A program made the position numbers and the translations under genes. A stretch of DNA of 16,400 bases, from assembly GCA_964394085.1 (NCBI GenBank), contig CAYMWF010000079.1, forward strand, positions 1 to 16,400. The letters run 5' to 3'. Shown here in pieces: positions 5,810 to 15,000 of the stretch. Origin of the DNA: CAYMWF01 sp964394085 [NCBI: uncultured Gemmatimonadota bacterium]. GTDB taxonomy: Bacteria; GCA-2686955; CAYMWF01. The notes below the pieces were generated by a model that was not told the origin of the DNA, searched no databases, and saw only the letters and a list, made by a program, of their open reading frames with translations. Each line of letters opens with the position of its first letter. The first letter of the stretch is position 1.

Positions 5810-6844
5810 GTGGTTGGTGTACGAAGCCGCGGGGAAGCGATACGACAGTTCATCATCGACAACGTATCCGCACACCCAACCTCTATCGTAGCCTTAACGG
5901 GACAAAAATTCGAAATTTCCCGGCAGGCTGTAAACAACCACATTCAACGACTCGTCTCACAAGGTGTATTGCTCGCCGAGGGCAACACGAGAAACAGAAT
6001 CTACAAGCTCCACCCCGACACGGTGATTTCAAAAGGGTTTCCATTGAACGGGCTGGAGGAAGACACGGTTTGGCGGCAATTCGTTCTACCGGCTCTAGGA
6101 AGCCTTCCAGACAACGTCATGGACATTTGGAGCTACGGCTTCACTGAAATGTTGAACAATGCGATTGACCACTCACAAGGCCGGCACGCGCTGGTTTCTG
6201 TAGAAAAAAACCCAGCGTATACCCAAATCTCCGTTACCGACAATGGTGAAGGAATTTTCCGCAGAATTCAGCGATTGATGGGACTGAAAGATGAGAGGCA
6301 TGCTGTTCTGGAACTCGCGAAGGGCAAGCTGACAACCGATCCGGCGAATCACACCGGGGAGGGCATTTTCTTTTCATCGCGAATGTTCGATGAATACGCC
6401 ATTCTGTCTGGCGGAGTGTTCTTTTCCCATGAGTTCAGTAAACCTGAAGATTGGATCATGGAGCGCGAAAATCCGCGAAGCGGAACGACGGTTTTTATGC
6501 AACTTACAAATAATTCTTCGAGAACAGTGAAATCTCTGTTCGACAAGTACGCGTCGGAGAACGGATACGGTTTCGACAAAACGGTGGTCCCAGTCTCCCT
6601 GGCGAGGTACGGGAACGAGATGCTCGTTTCTCGATCTCAGGCCAAACGACTTCTCGCACGTGTTGATCGATTCAAGATAGTAATTTTCGATTTTTCCGGA
6701 ATTGAGCAAATAGGGCAAGCATTTGCAGACGAAGTATTTCGAGTATTCAAGAGCAGGCATCCGGAGATGCAACTGTATTTCTCACAGGCGACTCCGGAGA
6801 TTGAAGACATGATCATCCGCGCCCTGCGCGCCGATGAAACATAA
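5810..6844 (+). CDS. Winged-helix / GHKL ATPase / STAS-like DUF4325 regulator
   Basis: A soluble, probably DNA-binding signalling protein of 344 residues. The GTG at 5810 is chosen because AAGGAG (5799-5804) lies 5 nt upstream; a GTG at 5804 would overlap it. Residues about 7-68 form a winged helix (FEISRQAVNNHIQRLVSQG, then wing to YKL). Residues about 95-235 are a GHKL ATPase like anti-sigma kinases: N box EMLNNAIDHS (113-122), SVTDNGEGIF (141-150) and the lid HTGEGIFFSS (181-190), then RSGTTVFMQL. Residues about 273-338 match the STAS-like DUF4325 domain (FDFSGIEQIGQAFADEVFRV). So kinase-like and antagonist-like modules, normally separate as in RsbW/RsbV, sit in one chain with a DNA reader. 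The function is not known. Its 3' end overlaps a convergent XRE fragment by 32 bp. Confidence 0.8.
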   Translation: MVGVRSRGEAIRQFIIDNVSAHPTSIVALTGQKFEISRQAVNNHIQRLVSQGVLLAEGNTRNRIYKLHPDTVISKGFPLNGLEEDTVWRQFVLPALGSLPDNVMDIWSYGFTEMLNNAIDHSQGRHALVSVEKNPAYTQISVTDNGEGIFRRIQRLMGLKDERHAVLELAKGKLTTDPANHTGEGIFFSSRMFDEYAILSGGVFFSHEFSKPEDWIMERENPRSGTTVFMQLTNNSSRTVKSLFDKYASENGYGFDKTVVPVSLARYGNEMLVSRSQAKRLLARVDRFKIVIFDFSGIEQIGQAFADEVFRVFKSRHPEMQLYFSQATPEIEDMIIRALRADET

Positions 6845-6992
6845 CCGATTTTCTTCTGTCCTGTTCCCAATTCTGCAGCGTCCGAACGTTTACACCTGCC
6901 ATCAATGCAACTTCCCGCTGAGAAACGTTCAGGGTTTGCCTGAGCGATTTGATGTCCCAGGGTCTGGTCTGATAGATATATACCGAAGTCAT
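6813..6992 (-). pseudogene. Truncated XRE-family (HigA-like) antitoxin gene
   Basis: From the ATG at 6992-6990 the minus strand encodes a short helix-turn-helix protein. Its core, DIKSLRQTLNVSQREVALMA followed by GVNVRTLQNWEQDRRK, is typical of HigA/XRE antitoxins that end in a longer C-terminal helix after 'NWEQGRR'. Here the homology stops right after that point and the frame runs 11 more codons into the 3' end of the convergent DUF4325 gene. The stop codon lies inside that gene. The gene is therefore probably cut at its 3' end by the junction. Upstream (6993-7196) the frame stays open, but no toxin gene is recognisable. Whether the 59-residue product is made is unknown. Confidence 0.55.
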
Positions 6993-7178
6993 TGTCGACA
7001 ATTTTCCGGTATTCATATGGCCAATTGCAGGCGCGTTTATTATTTCCCGGCGGGTGCAACCGGCAAAGCAGCAAGGGCTTTTCGCAAAACCGTTGGAACA
7101 CAACGTACCACTCAGCGGTTTCTTTTGTGAAATAACGAGCGCGTCACCCGGTGGACCGAGAGGGTCAATCAGCCGAAG
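6993..7178. other. Intergenic stretch without recognisable gene
   Basis: It lies between the truncated antitoxin and the promoter of the beta-helix gene. Open frames on both strands give products with no familiar motif. It may hold the remains of the toxin that once paired with the XRE gene, but nothing identifies it. Confidence 0.4.
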
Positions 7179-7207
7179 TTGCAGGAGCATATTCAAAATT
7201 GTATATT
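7179..7207 (+). promoter_or_regulatory. Probable sigma70 promoter of the beta-helix gene
   Basis: TTGCAG (7179-7184, four of six consensus bases) and TATATT (7202-7207, five of six) are separated by 17 nt. Transcription would start near 7214, giving a leader of about 90 nt. A strong GGAGGT at 7227-7232 in this leader is not placed before any usable start codon. Confidence 0.45.
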
Positions 7208-7306
7208 AGTGTAAGGCGATTGAAACGGAGGTAAAAATAGAGAATCTTGCACTCAAATGATGGAAACAGGATTTGATTGCACATCCGAGTTCAATCTCAA
7301 GAATTA

Positions 7307-10300
7307 ATGAGAACCTCAATATCATATTGTCTGGCTCTACTGGTGGTGGTCCCGATTTGCGCGGATACGATCCGCGTGCCCGAAGATTTCAGTACGATTC
7401 AGGCCGGCATCGACGCTTCCGTCGACGGTGATACCATCCTGGTAGCAAGCGGGACATATTCCGGCGAGGGCAACAGGGGGCTTGACTTCAAGGGTAAGAC
7501 CATTTCCGTGATGTCGGAAGCAGGTTCGGAAAGCACGGTCATCGATTGCGAGAATCTTGATCGAGGTTTCTATTTCCACAAAAATGAAGATGAAACTTCT
7601 TGTTTGAATGGTTTCACAGTTCAGAACGGATTTTCCGACCTGGGTGGAGGGATCCATTGTGCCTCTTCCAGCCCGACCATAAGTGACTGCGTTATCATAA
7701 CTAGTTATGCGGAAAACGGTGGCGGCATCAGGTGCCACTCCGCATCTCCGATTCTTATCGGATGCACCCTTCAAGATAATGAAGGGAGCAAGGGCGGCGG
7801 TATACACTGCACGGCCTCGAATCCCTCCCTGACAGGATGTTTGATAACCGGAAACAGCGCGGACAATGGCGGAGGTATTTCAGCAGTATACAATTCATCC
7901 CCATCGATATCCATTTCCCTGGTCACGGCAAACAACGCGAATATAGACGGGGGTGGTATTCTCTGCGAAAACTCTGATTTCACAATTGAAAATTGTCGGT
8001 TTACAGACAATCGGGCGAAGTATGGCGGAGCTATCTACGTAACCAATTCATCAAACCCGACGATTACACATTGTGTGATGTATATGAATCGGGCCACCAG
8101 ACATGGCGGCGCGATATATTGCGATTATTATTCATACCCGGAAATAACGAACTCGATCCTTCGCGAGAATCATGTGAAGGAGATCTATATTACCGAGTAT
8201 CCCGGTGATGTTCTCGTCAATTACTCAAATATTCAGGGCGGCTGGCCGGGGACTGGGAATATTGATGAATATCCGGGATTCGTTGACCCTGACAATTATG
8301 ATTTCCATCTTTTCCCTGATTCACCATGCATCGACTCGGGAATCGATGCGGGTATATATTCAGACATCGACGGTGATACGAGACCCCTGATCCTGGGATT
8401 CGACATGGGAATCGACGAGGTTGTGCCGGAAGATCCTCGAGTCACCCTCCATCCGGATTCTTTCACGAGAACCAGTATAGAATGGGCGGAACTCCCTGAT
8501 GATACATTACTGGTAATCAGCTGCGGCGACACCTTGCTCGAGTATGCAACATCATCCGGTCTCCCCTGGCTCGAACTGTCCGGCGATCTGGGAGGTGTGC
8601 TCGATCAAGGGGATACGGCATCGATATTCATTTCTTACTGCCTGTCCGAAGCTCCGCCAGGTTATCAATGTGATTCAATCCTGGTCGCGAGCAACGACCC
8701 CTGGCAGCCGACCCTTTATGTGCCGGTTGTAATTGAGGTCTACAGCGACAGTACGATCAGGGTTCCGGCAAACGCACCGACAATCCAGGCCGCAATCGAC
8801 TATGTCCTCGAAAGCGCCACAGTTTTAGTGGCACCTGGTACATATACCGGCGAAGGCAACAGAGGTCTGGATTTCAACGGGAAAGTCATTAAGCTACTCT
8901 CCGAAGAGGGCCCCGAACAAACGGTAATCGATTGCGAAAGAGAATGCAGAGGCATTCGCTTCGACAACGGTGAGGGCCCGGAATGTTTCCTGGAAGGTTT
9001 TACAATCACAGGCGGCGATTACGACTGCACCGGAGGGGGTGTCTACTGTAAAAGCTCATCTCCAACGATTATAGACTGCATAATCACCTCGAACAGAGCA
9101 TTTAGCGGTCGCTACGGGAGTGGAGGTGGCATCTATTGCTCGGATGACTGCACACCCTCCGTTATCGAATGCACCATATCGGATAATTTCGGAGGAAGTA
9201 GTGGCGGAGGGATATATGGTTCACCATTGATAATCGGATGTCTGATCGCTAACAACCGGGTGAGTCCGGTCGAATGCTCAGGCGGCACCGGCCGCGGCGG
9301 CGGTATCTACGGATCGCCCGAGATCTATGATTCGATCCTGTCCGGCAACGAGGCGACGAGTTACAATAACATGGGCAGGGGAGGGGCTGTCTACGGTTCG
9401 CCCAGAATGGTCAATTGTTTGATTATAAACAATGAGGCCATCAATTACGGTGGTGGAGTTTACAGCAACGATGATAATACTACAATCACGCATTGCACGA
9501 TTTCAGGTAATTATCGAGGAGGTGTTTATTGTGAAGCCCCTACATCGATAACGAATTGTATCCTCTGGGGTAACCTGGATTTGGAAATATCAGGCCTCGC
9601 GGACATATCCTACTCAAACATCGAAGGTGGATGGAGCGGCCCCGGGAATATAGACCTGGATCCGGAGTTCGCGGCGGCGGATGATTACCATCTCACGCTC
9701 TTCTCACCATGCATCGATGCTGGTTCCGATGCCGGTATTCATAACGACTTCGACGGTGAACCGAGACCGCTGGGAATGGGATTCGATATGGGCTTCGATG
9801 AGATTCCGCCGACAGGGCCTGCGATCCATATCGACCCGACCAAAATCGGGAAATTCATTCTGACAGGTGTAGAAACCGAACCCGAAACTCTCACCATTTG
9901 GAATATCGGAACCGAAGATCTCGATTACTCCGTCTCGCCGGGATCGATGGAGGAGATAATTCTGGAAGGCGATCTCGAAGGCACTCTCGATGCGGGAACA
10001 GATGCTTCGATTCTCATCCGTTTCGAAACCGGGGGGCTTGAAACCGGTGTTTACGCAGATACAATAACAATCACAAGCAGCGATCCATCAAAGCCCTTGG
10101 TCCCGATTCCTGTAACACTCGAGATATACTTCCCGCGTGTTATTCGGATCCCGGGTGATTTTTCTACAATACAAGCTGCGATTGATGCTGCGCTGCATTT
10201 GGATACGGTTCTGGTGCAAAGCGGTATATACACTGGTGAAGGCAACAGGAATATCGATTTCCGTGGCAAAGCGATAACGGTGATGTCGGAAAACGGGTAC

Positions 10301-11407
10301 GAAACCACGGCACTCGATTGTCAAGGCGCGGGCAGAGGATTCAACTTCAATAGCGGAGAGGATCAGCGAGCTGTCCTGACCGGTTTCACCGTCTGCAACG
10401 GTTCAGAGGGGTCAGGCGGTGCAGTGCTTTGTGAAGGCTCGTCCCCCGAGATTTCAGACTGTGCTTTCTATATGAACACGGCATCTTACAGGGGCGGCGC
10501 AATCGCCTGCTATGGCTATTCCAATCCTGATATAAAGAACGTGATCATGCGGGAAAACAGCGCGCCGAACGATTACGGGAGCGGCGGCGGGTTATATTGC
10601 TGCGAGAATTCGTCACCCTCGGTGAGCGGATGCAGAATGATTCTCAATGACGCGCGTCATGGCGGCGGGATTCACTGCCTGAATTCCTCACCTGAAATCA
10701 CCGGATGCACTATCCTGAGAAACACCGCAATCGTTGGAAATGGCGACGGCGGGGGCATATACTGTGAATATGCTTCACCCATCATCAGTGAGACCACCAT
10801 CTCAGAAAACATCGCGACTCAAGGTGGCGGCATTCGGTGTTATGCCTCCTCTCCGTTGATCGAAAACTGCATGATTACGCTGAATTACGCAGACAAGGGC
10901 GGCGGAATCAAATGCGGGGTCAAACCCGCCCGGATCTCAAGGTGCATCATTGCCGGAAATTCATCGGTTCGAGGGGGAGGTATATGTTTCATCAGGTGTT
11001 CCCCGTCCGTGGCGGAATGTACAATCTACGGAAATGATGCCCTCGAGGGTGGCGGTATTTATCTCTACGAATCTAATTCGGAAATCACGAATTGTATTCT
11101 CTGGAATGATACGACAGAAGAAATCTTCAGATACAAGAGTAATCCGGCTGTTACTTACTCCGACATCCAGGGCGGCTGGCCGGGTGAAGGAAACTTAAAC
11201 ACCGATCCGCTGTTCAGCGATCCTGATTCCGGTGACTATTCACTCCTGAAAGACTCCCCATGCATCGATTCAGGCGACCCCTCCTTCGATGTCCCGCTCG
11301 GCGGCGGCCGCCGAATCGACATGGGCGCTCTCGAATACTGGCACGGCTGGAACATCGACTCGAAACCCGACTTCTGGCAAATAGAGGAGGTTCCGATTGC
11401 TGAATAG
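7307..11407 (+). CDS. Giant secreted right-handed parallel beta-helix protein, three modules
   Basis: Export is indicated by an N-terminal signal peptide, MRTSISYCLALLVVVPICA, with probable cleavage before DTIRV. The start is therefore the ATG at 7307 (1366 residues) and not a TTG at 7277. Three modules begin at about residues 20, 482 and 945. Each opens with IRVPxDFxTIQAxID and GTYxGEGNRGLDFxGK, continues with pectate-lyase-like coils marked by GGGI and SPxIxxC, and closes with SNIQGGW, NIDxxP and SPCIDSG. Modules 1 and 2 are followed by an Ig/HYDIN-like domain (for example LTIWNIGTEDLDYSVSPG, ITITSSDPSKPLVPIPVTLE). Module 3 ends with WQIEEVPIAE and no sorting or anchoring domain. Regularly placed cysteines in the coils suggest a stacked ladder. 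The role, surface adhesin or polysaccharide-active, is not clear. No lyase active site was identified. Confidence 0.85.
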   Translation: MRTSISYCLALLVVVPICADTIRVPEDFSTIQAGIDASVDGDTILVASGTYSGEGNRGLDFKGKTISVMSEAGSESTVIDCENLDRGFYFHKNEDETSCLNGFTVQNGFSDLGGGIHCASSSPTISDCVIITSYAENGGGIRCHSASPILIGCTLQDNEGSKGGGIHCTASNPSLTGCLITGNSADNGGGISAVYNSSPSISISLVTANNANIDGGGILCENSDFTIENCRFTDNRAKYGGAIYVTNSSNPTITHCVMYMNRATRHGGAIYCDYYSYPEITNSILRENHVKEIYITEYPGDVLVNYSNIQGGWPGTGNIDEYPGFVDPDNYDFHLFPDSPCIDSGIDAGIYSDIDGDTRPLILGFDMGIDEVVPEDPRVTLHPDSFTRTSIEWAELPDDTLLVISCGDTLLEYATSSGLPWLELSGDLGGVLDQGDTASIFISYCLSEAPPGYQCDSILVASNDPWQPTLYVPVVIEVYSDSTIRVPANAPTIQAAIDYVLESATVLVAPGTYTGEGNRGLDFNGKVIKLLSEEGPEQTVIDCERECRGIRFDNGEGPECFLEGFTITGGDYDCTGGGVYCKSSSPTIIDCIITSNRAFSGRYGSGGGIYCSDDCTPSVIECTISDNFGGSSGGGIYGSPLIIGCLIANNRVSPVECSGGTGRGGGIYGSPEIYDSILSGNEATSYNNMGRGGAVYGSPRMVNCLIINNEAINYGGGVYSNDDNTTITHCTISGNYRGGVYCEAPTSITNCILWGNLDLEISGLADISYSNIEGGWSGPGNIDLDPEFAAADDYHLTLFSPCIDAGSDAGIHNDFDGEPRPLGMGFDMGFDEIPPTGPAIHIDPTKIGKFILTGVETEPETLTIWNIGTEDLDYSVSPGSMEEIILEGDLEGTLDAGTDASILIRFETGGLETGVYADTITITSSDPSKPLVPIPVTLEIYFPRVIRIPGDFSTIQAAIDAALHLDTVLVQSGIYTGEGNRNIDFRGKAITVMSENGYETTALDCQGAGRGFNFNSGEDQRAVLTGFTVCNGSEGSGGAVLCEGSSPEISDCAFYMNTASYRGGAIACYGYSNPDIKNVIMRENSAPNDYGSGGGLYCCENSSPSVSGCRMILNDARHGGGIHCLNSSPEITGCTILRNTAIVGNGDGGGIYCEYASPIISETTISENIATQGGGIRCYASSPLIENCMITLNYADKGGGIKCGVKPARISRCIIAGNSSVRGGGICFIRCSPSVAECTIYGNDALEGGGIYLYESNSEITNCILWNDTTEEIFRYKSNPAVTYSDIQGGWPGEGNLNTDPLFSDPDSGDYSLLKDSPCIDSGDPSFDVPLGGGRRIDMGALEYWHGWNIDSKPDFWQIEEVPIAE

Positions 11408-11409
11408 TT

Positions 11410-11591
11410 GTGCACGTGCGTATAACACCTCAGATCCGGTTCCTGCCCATCGCCCCGCATCTTTGGATTGAACTTCCGTCAGACCTCGCCTTGCAACGAC
11501 GCCCTCGCTTCTCCCCAACCTTCGGCTCCGCTCCAATTGTACTGGTACGGGGACTTACACCCCGCCAGTCACGCACCATGCCCGGCACCAC
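11410..11591 (-). mobile_element. Probable decayed 5' part of a group II intron (domain I)
   Basis: Read on the minus strand, the stretch begins GTGGTGCCGGGCATGG, reaches GGCGGGGTGTAAGTCCCCG (the stem GGGG-TGTAAGT-CCCC is 11563-11549), passes GCGGAGCCGAAGG and AGAAGCGAGGGC, and continues GGCGAGGTCTGACGGAAGTTC. This order recalls the start of bacterial group II introns: a GUGCG-like 5' end, the GGGUGUAAGUCCC hairpin and a 'CUGACGGAAGU' segment. No reverse transcriptase frame or domain V follows, because the beta-helix gene begins at 11407 in that direction. If correct, it is only a fragment. Several frames stay open through it and should not be annotated as genes. The identification is from recalled consensus. 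Confidence 0.4.
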
Positions 11592-11646
11592 GTCATGTTG
11601 ATCAACGGCCGGCCGAAGGTCGGACCGGTGCATCGACTTGCTTCAC

Positions 11647-11663
11647 ACGAATCTATGATTCGT
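11647..11663. terminator. Hairpin after the restriction operon's last gene
   Basis: ACGAATC-TAT-GATTCGT is a perfect 7-bp stem with a 3-nt loop, 28 bp beyond the stop of the 112-residue gene on the minus strand. There is no T-run after it in either direction, so rho-independent termination is doubtful. It could still protect the transcript's 3' end. Confidence 0.3.
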
Positions 11664-11690
11664 TATGCGAGCCGACGGTTGAAAGGGCAG

Positions 11691-12029
11691 TCATATATTT
11701 ACCTTAACCGGGACAGGCTCTGCTAAACCTTCTGCCCAAATTGTATCTTTCCAGTTGTGGACTACCACATGCTCTGTTTGGCAAACAGGGCAAAAGGAAA
11801 CAAGAGTATCATTCGGCGCTTTTAATACCCAAAGAAGACCCAAACAGGATTTCCTGTCCGGGCGTTTGGTGCATTCGGTGAGAGTCTCACGCCCCTCGTT
11901 CTTCTGAAGATCAGCTCCATATTCAATAACCCTGGCGACTTTAAGCACGTTGCGACGCAGCCTGGGATCGCCGTCTGGGATCTCTCCTTCGGGGGTTAGC
12001 CAATGCCAAGGATCAACTATAAGAGCCAT
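11691..12029 (-). CDS. Small conserved protein, probable zinc ribbon, restriction-linked
   Basis: The preferred start is the ATG at 12029, with GGAG 8 nt upstream (CAGGAGAAACAAGTAATG), giving 112 residues. The longer frame to 12116 would overlap hsdR and adds an unlikely leader. The protein begins MALIVDPWHWLTPEGEIP, then DPRLRRNVLKVARVIEYGAD, and has four cysteines: Cys53 (TECTKRP), Cys62 (KSCLG) and the pair FCPVC (80, 83). They could bind one zinc ion. I recall similar uncharacterised small proteins with 'DPWHWL' starts and a 'CPxC' near the end in many bacteria, but no function is known. It lies 61 bp after hsdR on the same strand and is probably co-transcribed. There is no signal peptide or membrane segment. 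Confidence 0.7.
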   Translation of the reverse strand: MALIVDPWHWLTPEGEIPDGDPRLRRNVLKVARVIEYGADLQKNEGRETLTECTKRPDRKSCLGLLWVLKAPNDTLVSFCPVCQTEHVVVHNWKDTIWAEGLAEPVPVKVNI

Positions 12030-12090
12030 TACTTGTTTCTCCTGTTCAGTATGACAGATCGACCGGCTGAAGTAGCACTGATAGCAGCTG

Positions 12091-15000
12091 TTAGAGAGCC
12101 CTTTTGGTGGATGCACCGGATTCCTTCTCCATCACTCTCGTGCCGAAACGGGTGTCGATATACTTGGCAGCGCTTTCAGGGGAAAGCTTCACTGTTCCCG
12201 GACCGCTCCGCACGAAGAAATCGCCTTCGGCGCTGGATTCCATCCCCTTCCACTTCAGGTATACAGGTTCCGGGCTTCGCTGGCAGCTCACCACGCAGAC
12301 TGTCTTACCTTGTACGACCTGGCACTTCGGATCGATGCAGGTTCCGGCACGGTCACCCAGCCCGTTGCGTACAACCTGCGCGAGATGAAGCATGAACTTA
12401 TCTTCGTTATCGAGCCGGTCTCGCTCGATTCCGACAATGGAGCCGTCGTCGGCGACACCGATCAGGAGGTCGCCTCCTTCCGTGTTCAAGAACGCGGCAA
12501 TGGTCTTCAAAACTGCGTGCGTTACAATCTTGTCGTCTTTCAGGTTCTCTTTCATGCTCCAGCGTAGTGTAGACTTGAACTCCAGCGTCTTGGATTCGCC
12601 GCGCTTCAGCAGCTCCTCGGCATTGCGGTGGGCGCGCAGGTACTGATCGAAAAGGAAGTTCTTGACTGCCTCACCAAAGGCGCGATCGTCTGTGATGCGC
12701 TTGTAGAGTTCAAAGTTCGTGTCCACGATTTCCTGAATCACATGCTCGACTTTCTGGTCGAAGGTGAGTCGCACGTTCTCACGTGTGTTGACGCGGGCGG
12801 CGGCGTCGAGGGCGGCATCCCCGTCGAGTTTCTCCATCATCTGCCCCAGCGTAACACGGTGCTCCGGGCCGAGGTTAAGCCCGAAGCGCTCGTTGAGCGC
12901 GGCTATAATGCGCGAGAGAATTTCCATTTCCTCGGGCGCCTTGCCGTGGGGACTCTTTGTTCTCACGGGATCCAGAACGCCATGCTTACGATCGAGACCT
13001 ATCCGACCGCTGCCGGTCTGCTGGATACGGTAGGATTCCATGTCGATGTTCTGCTGCACCTCGCGCGGCAACTCGTCCCCGCTGTCGGGCAGGCGCCGTC
13101 GCAGGTAACGTGCGAAGATGTAGAGCTTCTCGAGATCTGCATCGGTGAAAGGCATCACCTGGGCCAGGAATGCGTAGAGCCTTACATAATCGGTGAGCTG
13201 ACCGCGGAACTCTACCCTTTCTTCTTTCAACATCGCGAGATAACGGCCTTCCAGGGGCTTCAACTCCGCGTAAAGTCGATCTTGTGTCGCCTTTGGATCG
13301 AAGTAGACCTTGGCAAAAGCCTCAACTTCCTCCTGGGTGTACACGGGGAATGCAGCAAGCCGGGTCTCCATTTCGTAAAGAAGGTTCGGATCGGTGGCCT
13401 CCGAGAGGAGCGTCGTCTCATAGTAGGGCTCGAAGGCTGCCTGGATTACCTCGGCCTCATTCGCGAAGTCGAGTACCATCGTGCCTTTCTTCTCCGGATG
13501 GATTCGATTGAGCCGCGAAAGAGTCTGCACGGCGTTCACTCCGCCGAGTTTTTTATCAACGTACATGGTGTGCAGCAGCGGCTGGTCGAAACCGGTCTGA
13601 AACTTGTTCGCAACGATGAGGAATCGATATTCCGGGAGATCGAACGTCTTTGCGGTCTGCGCCTCGGGGATGCCGTTCATGTTGGCCTCGGTGTAGTCTT
13701 TTCCGCCGTCCTTCACCGTACCGGAGAACGCCACCAACGCCTTGAATGGGTAGCCATGCTTCTCGAGGTAGCTATTCAATGCTCGCTTGTAGCGCACTGC
13801 GTGCAAGCGTGAGCGTGTAACGATCATCGCCTTGGCTTTGCCCCCGATTTCGGTCTGTACCTGTGACGTAAAATGTTCGATGCAGATCTTTATCTTCTTT
13901 TTAATCGCGTGGGGATGCAGCTCGACGAATGACTTCAGCAGGTATTCAGCCTTCTTCTTATCGTAGCGAGGGTCGTTCTCTATCTTCTTGAACAGACGCC
14001 AGTATGCTTCGTAGGTCGTGTAGTTCCGGAGGACATCCAGAATGAAGCCCTCTTCGATCGCCTGGCGCATGCTATAGAGGTGGAAAGGGGCGAACTTCCC
14101 GTCGGAACGCCTGGCACCGAAGAGCTCGAGCGTCTTGGGCTTCGGCGTTGCCGTGAACGCGAAGAGAGAGAGGTTGGGTGCGTGGCCGCGCTTCGCCGCT
14201 TCAGCGAGCGCGAGGTTGTCCAGCTCGTCCTCACCCGGTTCGGCCGCACCGTCCTCCTGTTCAGCGTCCTCCAGGTTCTTCACTGCAAGGGATGCCTTGA
14301 GCGACTTGGTACTCTCCCCCGATTGCGAGGAGTGCGCCTCGTCGACGATGACTGCGAAACGCCTGCCCGGCAGCTCACCGATCTGGTCGACGATCACCGG
14401 AAACTTCTGGAGTGTAGTGACGATGATCGTCTTGCCCGACTCGAGCGCTTCCTTGAGCTGGCGAGAAGTGGTGTCGATGTTTTCGACTACACCGAGTGTC
14501 TGTTCGAACTGGCGCATAGTAGTCTGAAGCTGACGATCGAGTACCCGGCGGTCGGTGATGACCACGATCGAGTCGAAGACGCGCCGGTCGCCGGAGTCGT
14601 GGAGGGTAGAAAGCTGGTGAGCGAGCCAGGCGATGGTGAAGCTCTTGCCGCTTCCGGCCGAATGTTGGATGAGATATCGCTGCCCGGGGCCGCGGCTGCG
14701 CGCGTCTCCAACAAGCTTGCGCACACAGTCGAGCTGCTGGTATCGAGGGAATATGAGGAAGCGCCTGCCGGTCTTCCGCCCCTTATCGTCCTCCTCCTCT
14801 ACCTCGTGGATGAACTGACGTACGAGGTTGAGCACGTTGTCGCGCGCCCAGGTCTCCTCCCAGAGATAGGCGGTGGCGTAACCTCTCTGCGTGGGCGGCA
14901 CGGGTGGGTTGCCGGCCCCGCCGAACTTGCCCATGTTGAAGGGAAGGAAGCGCGTCTTCGCACCCTGGAGGTGCGTCGTCACGTACACCAGGTCCGGATC

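Noticed and set aside
11270-11536. Minus-strand 88-codon frame overlapping the end of the giant gene
   Set aside because: It is antisense to the last beta-helix module and lies in the intron-like fragment; repetitive-element frames like this are not genes.
12628-13812. Plus-strand open frame of 394 codons opposite hsdR
   Set aside because: The opposing frame carries conserved HsdR motifs throughout; this one has none and no ribosome site.
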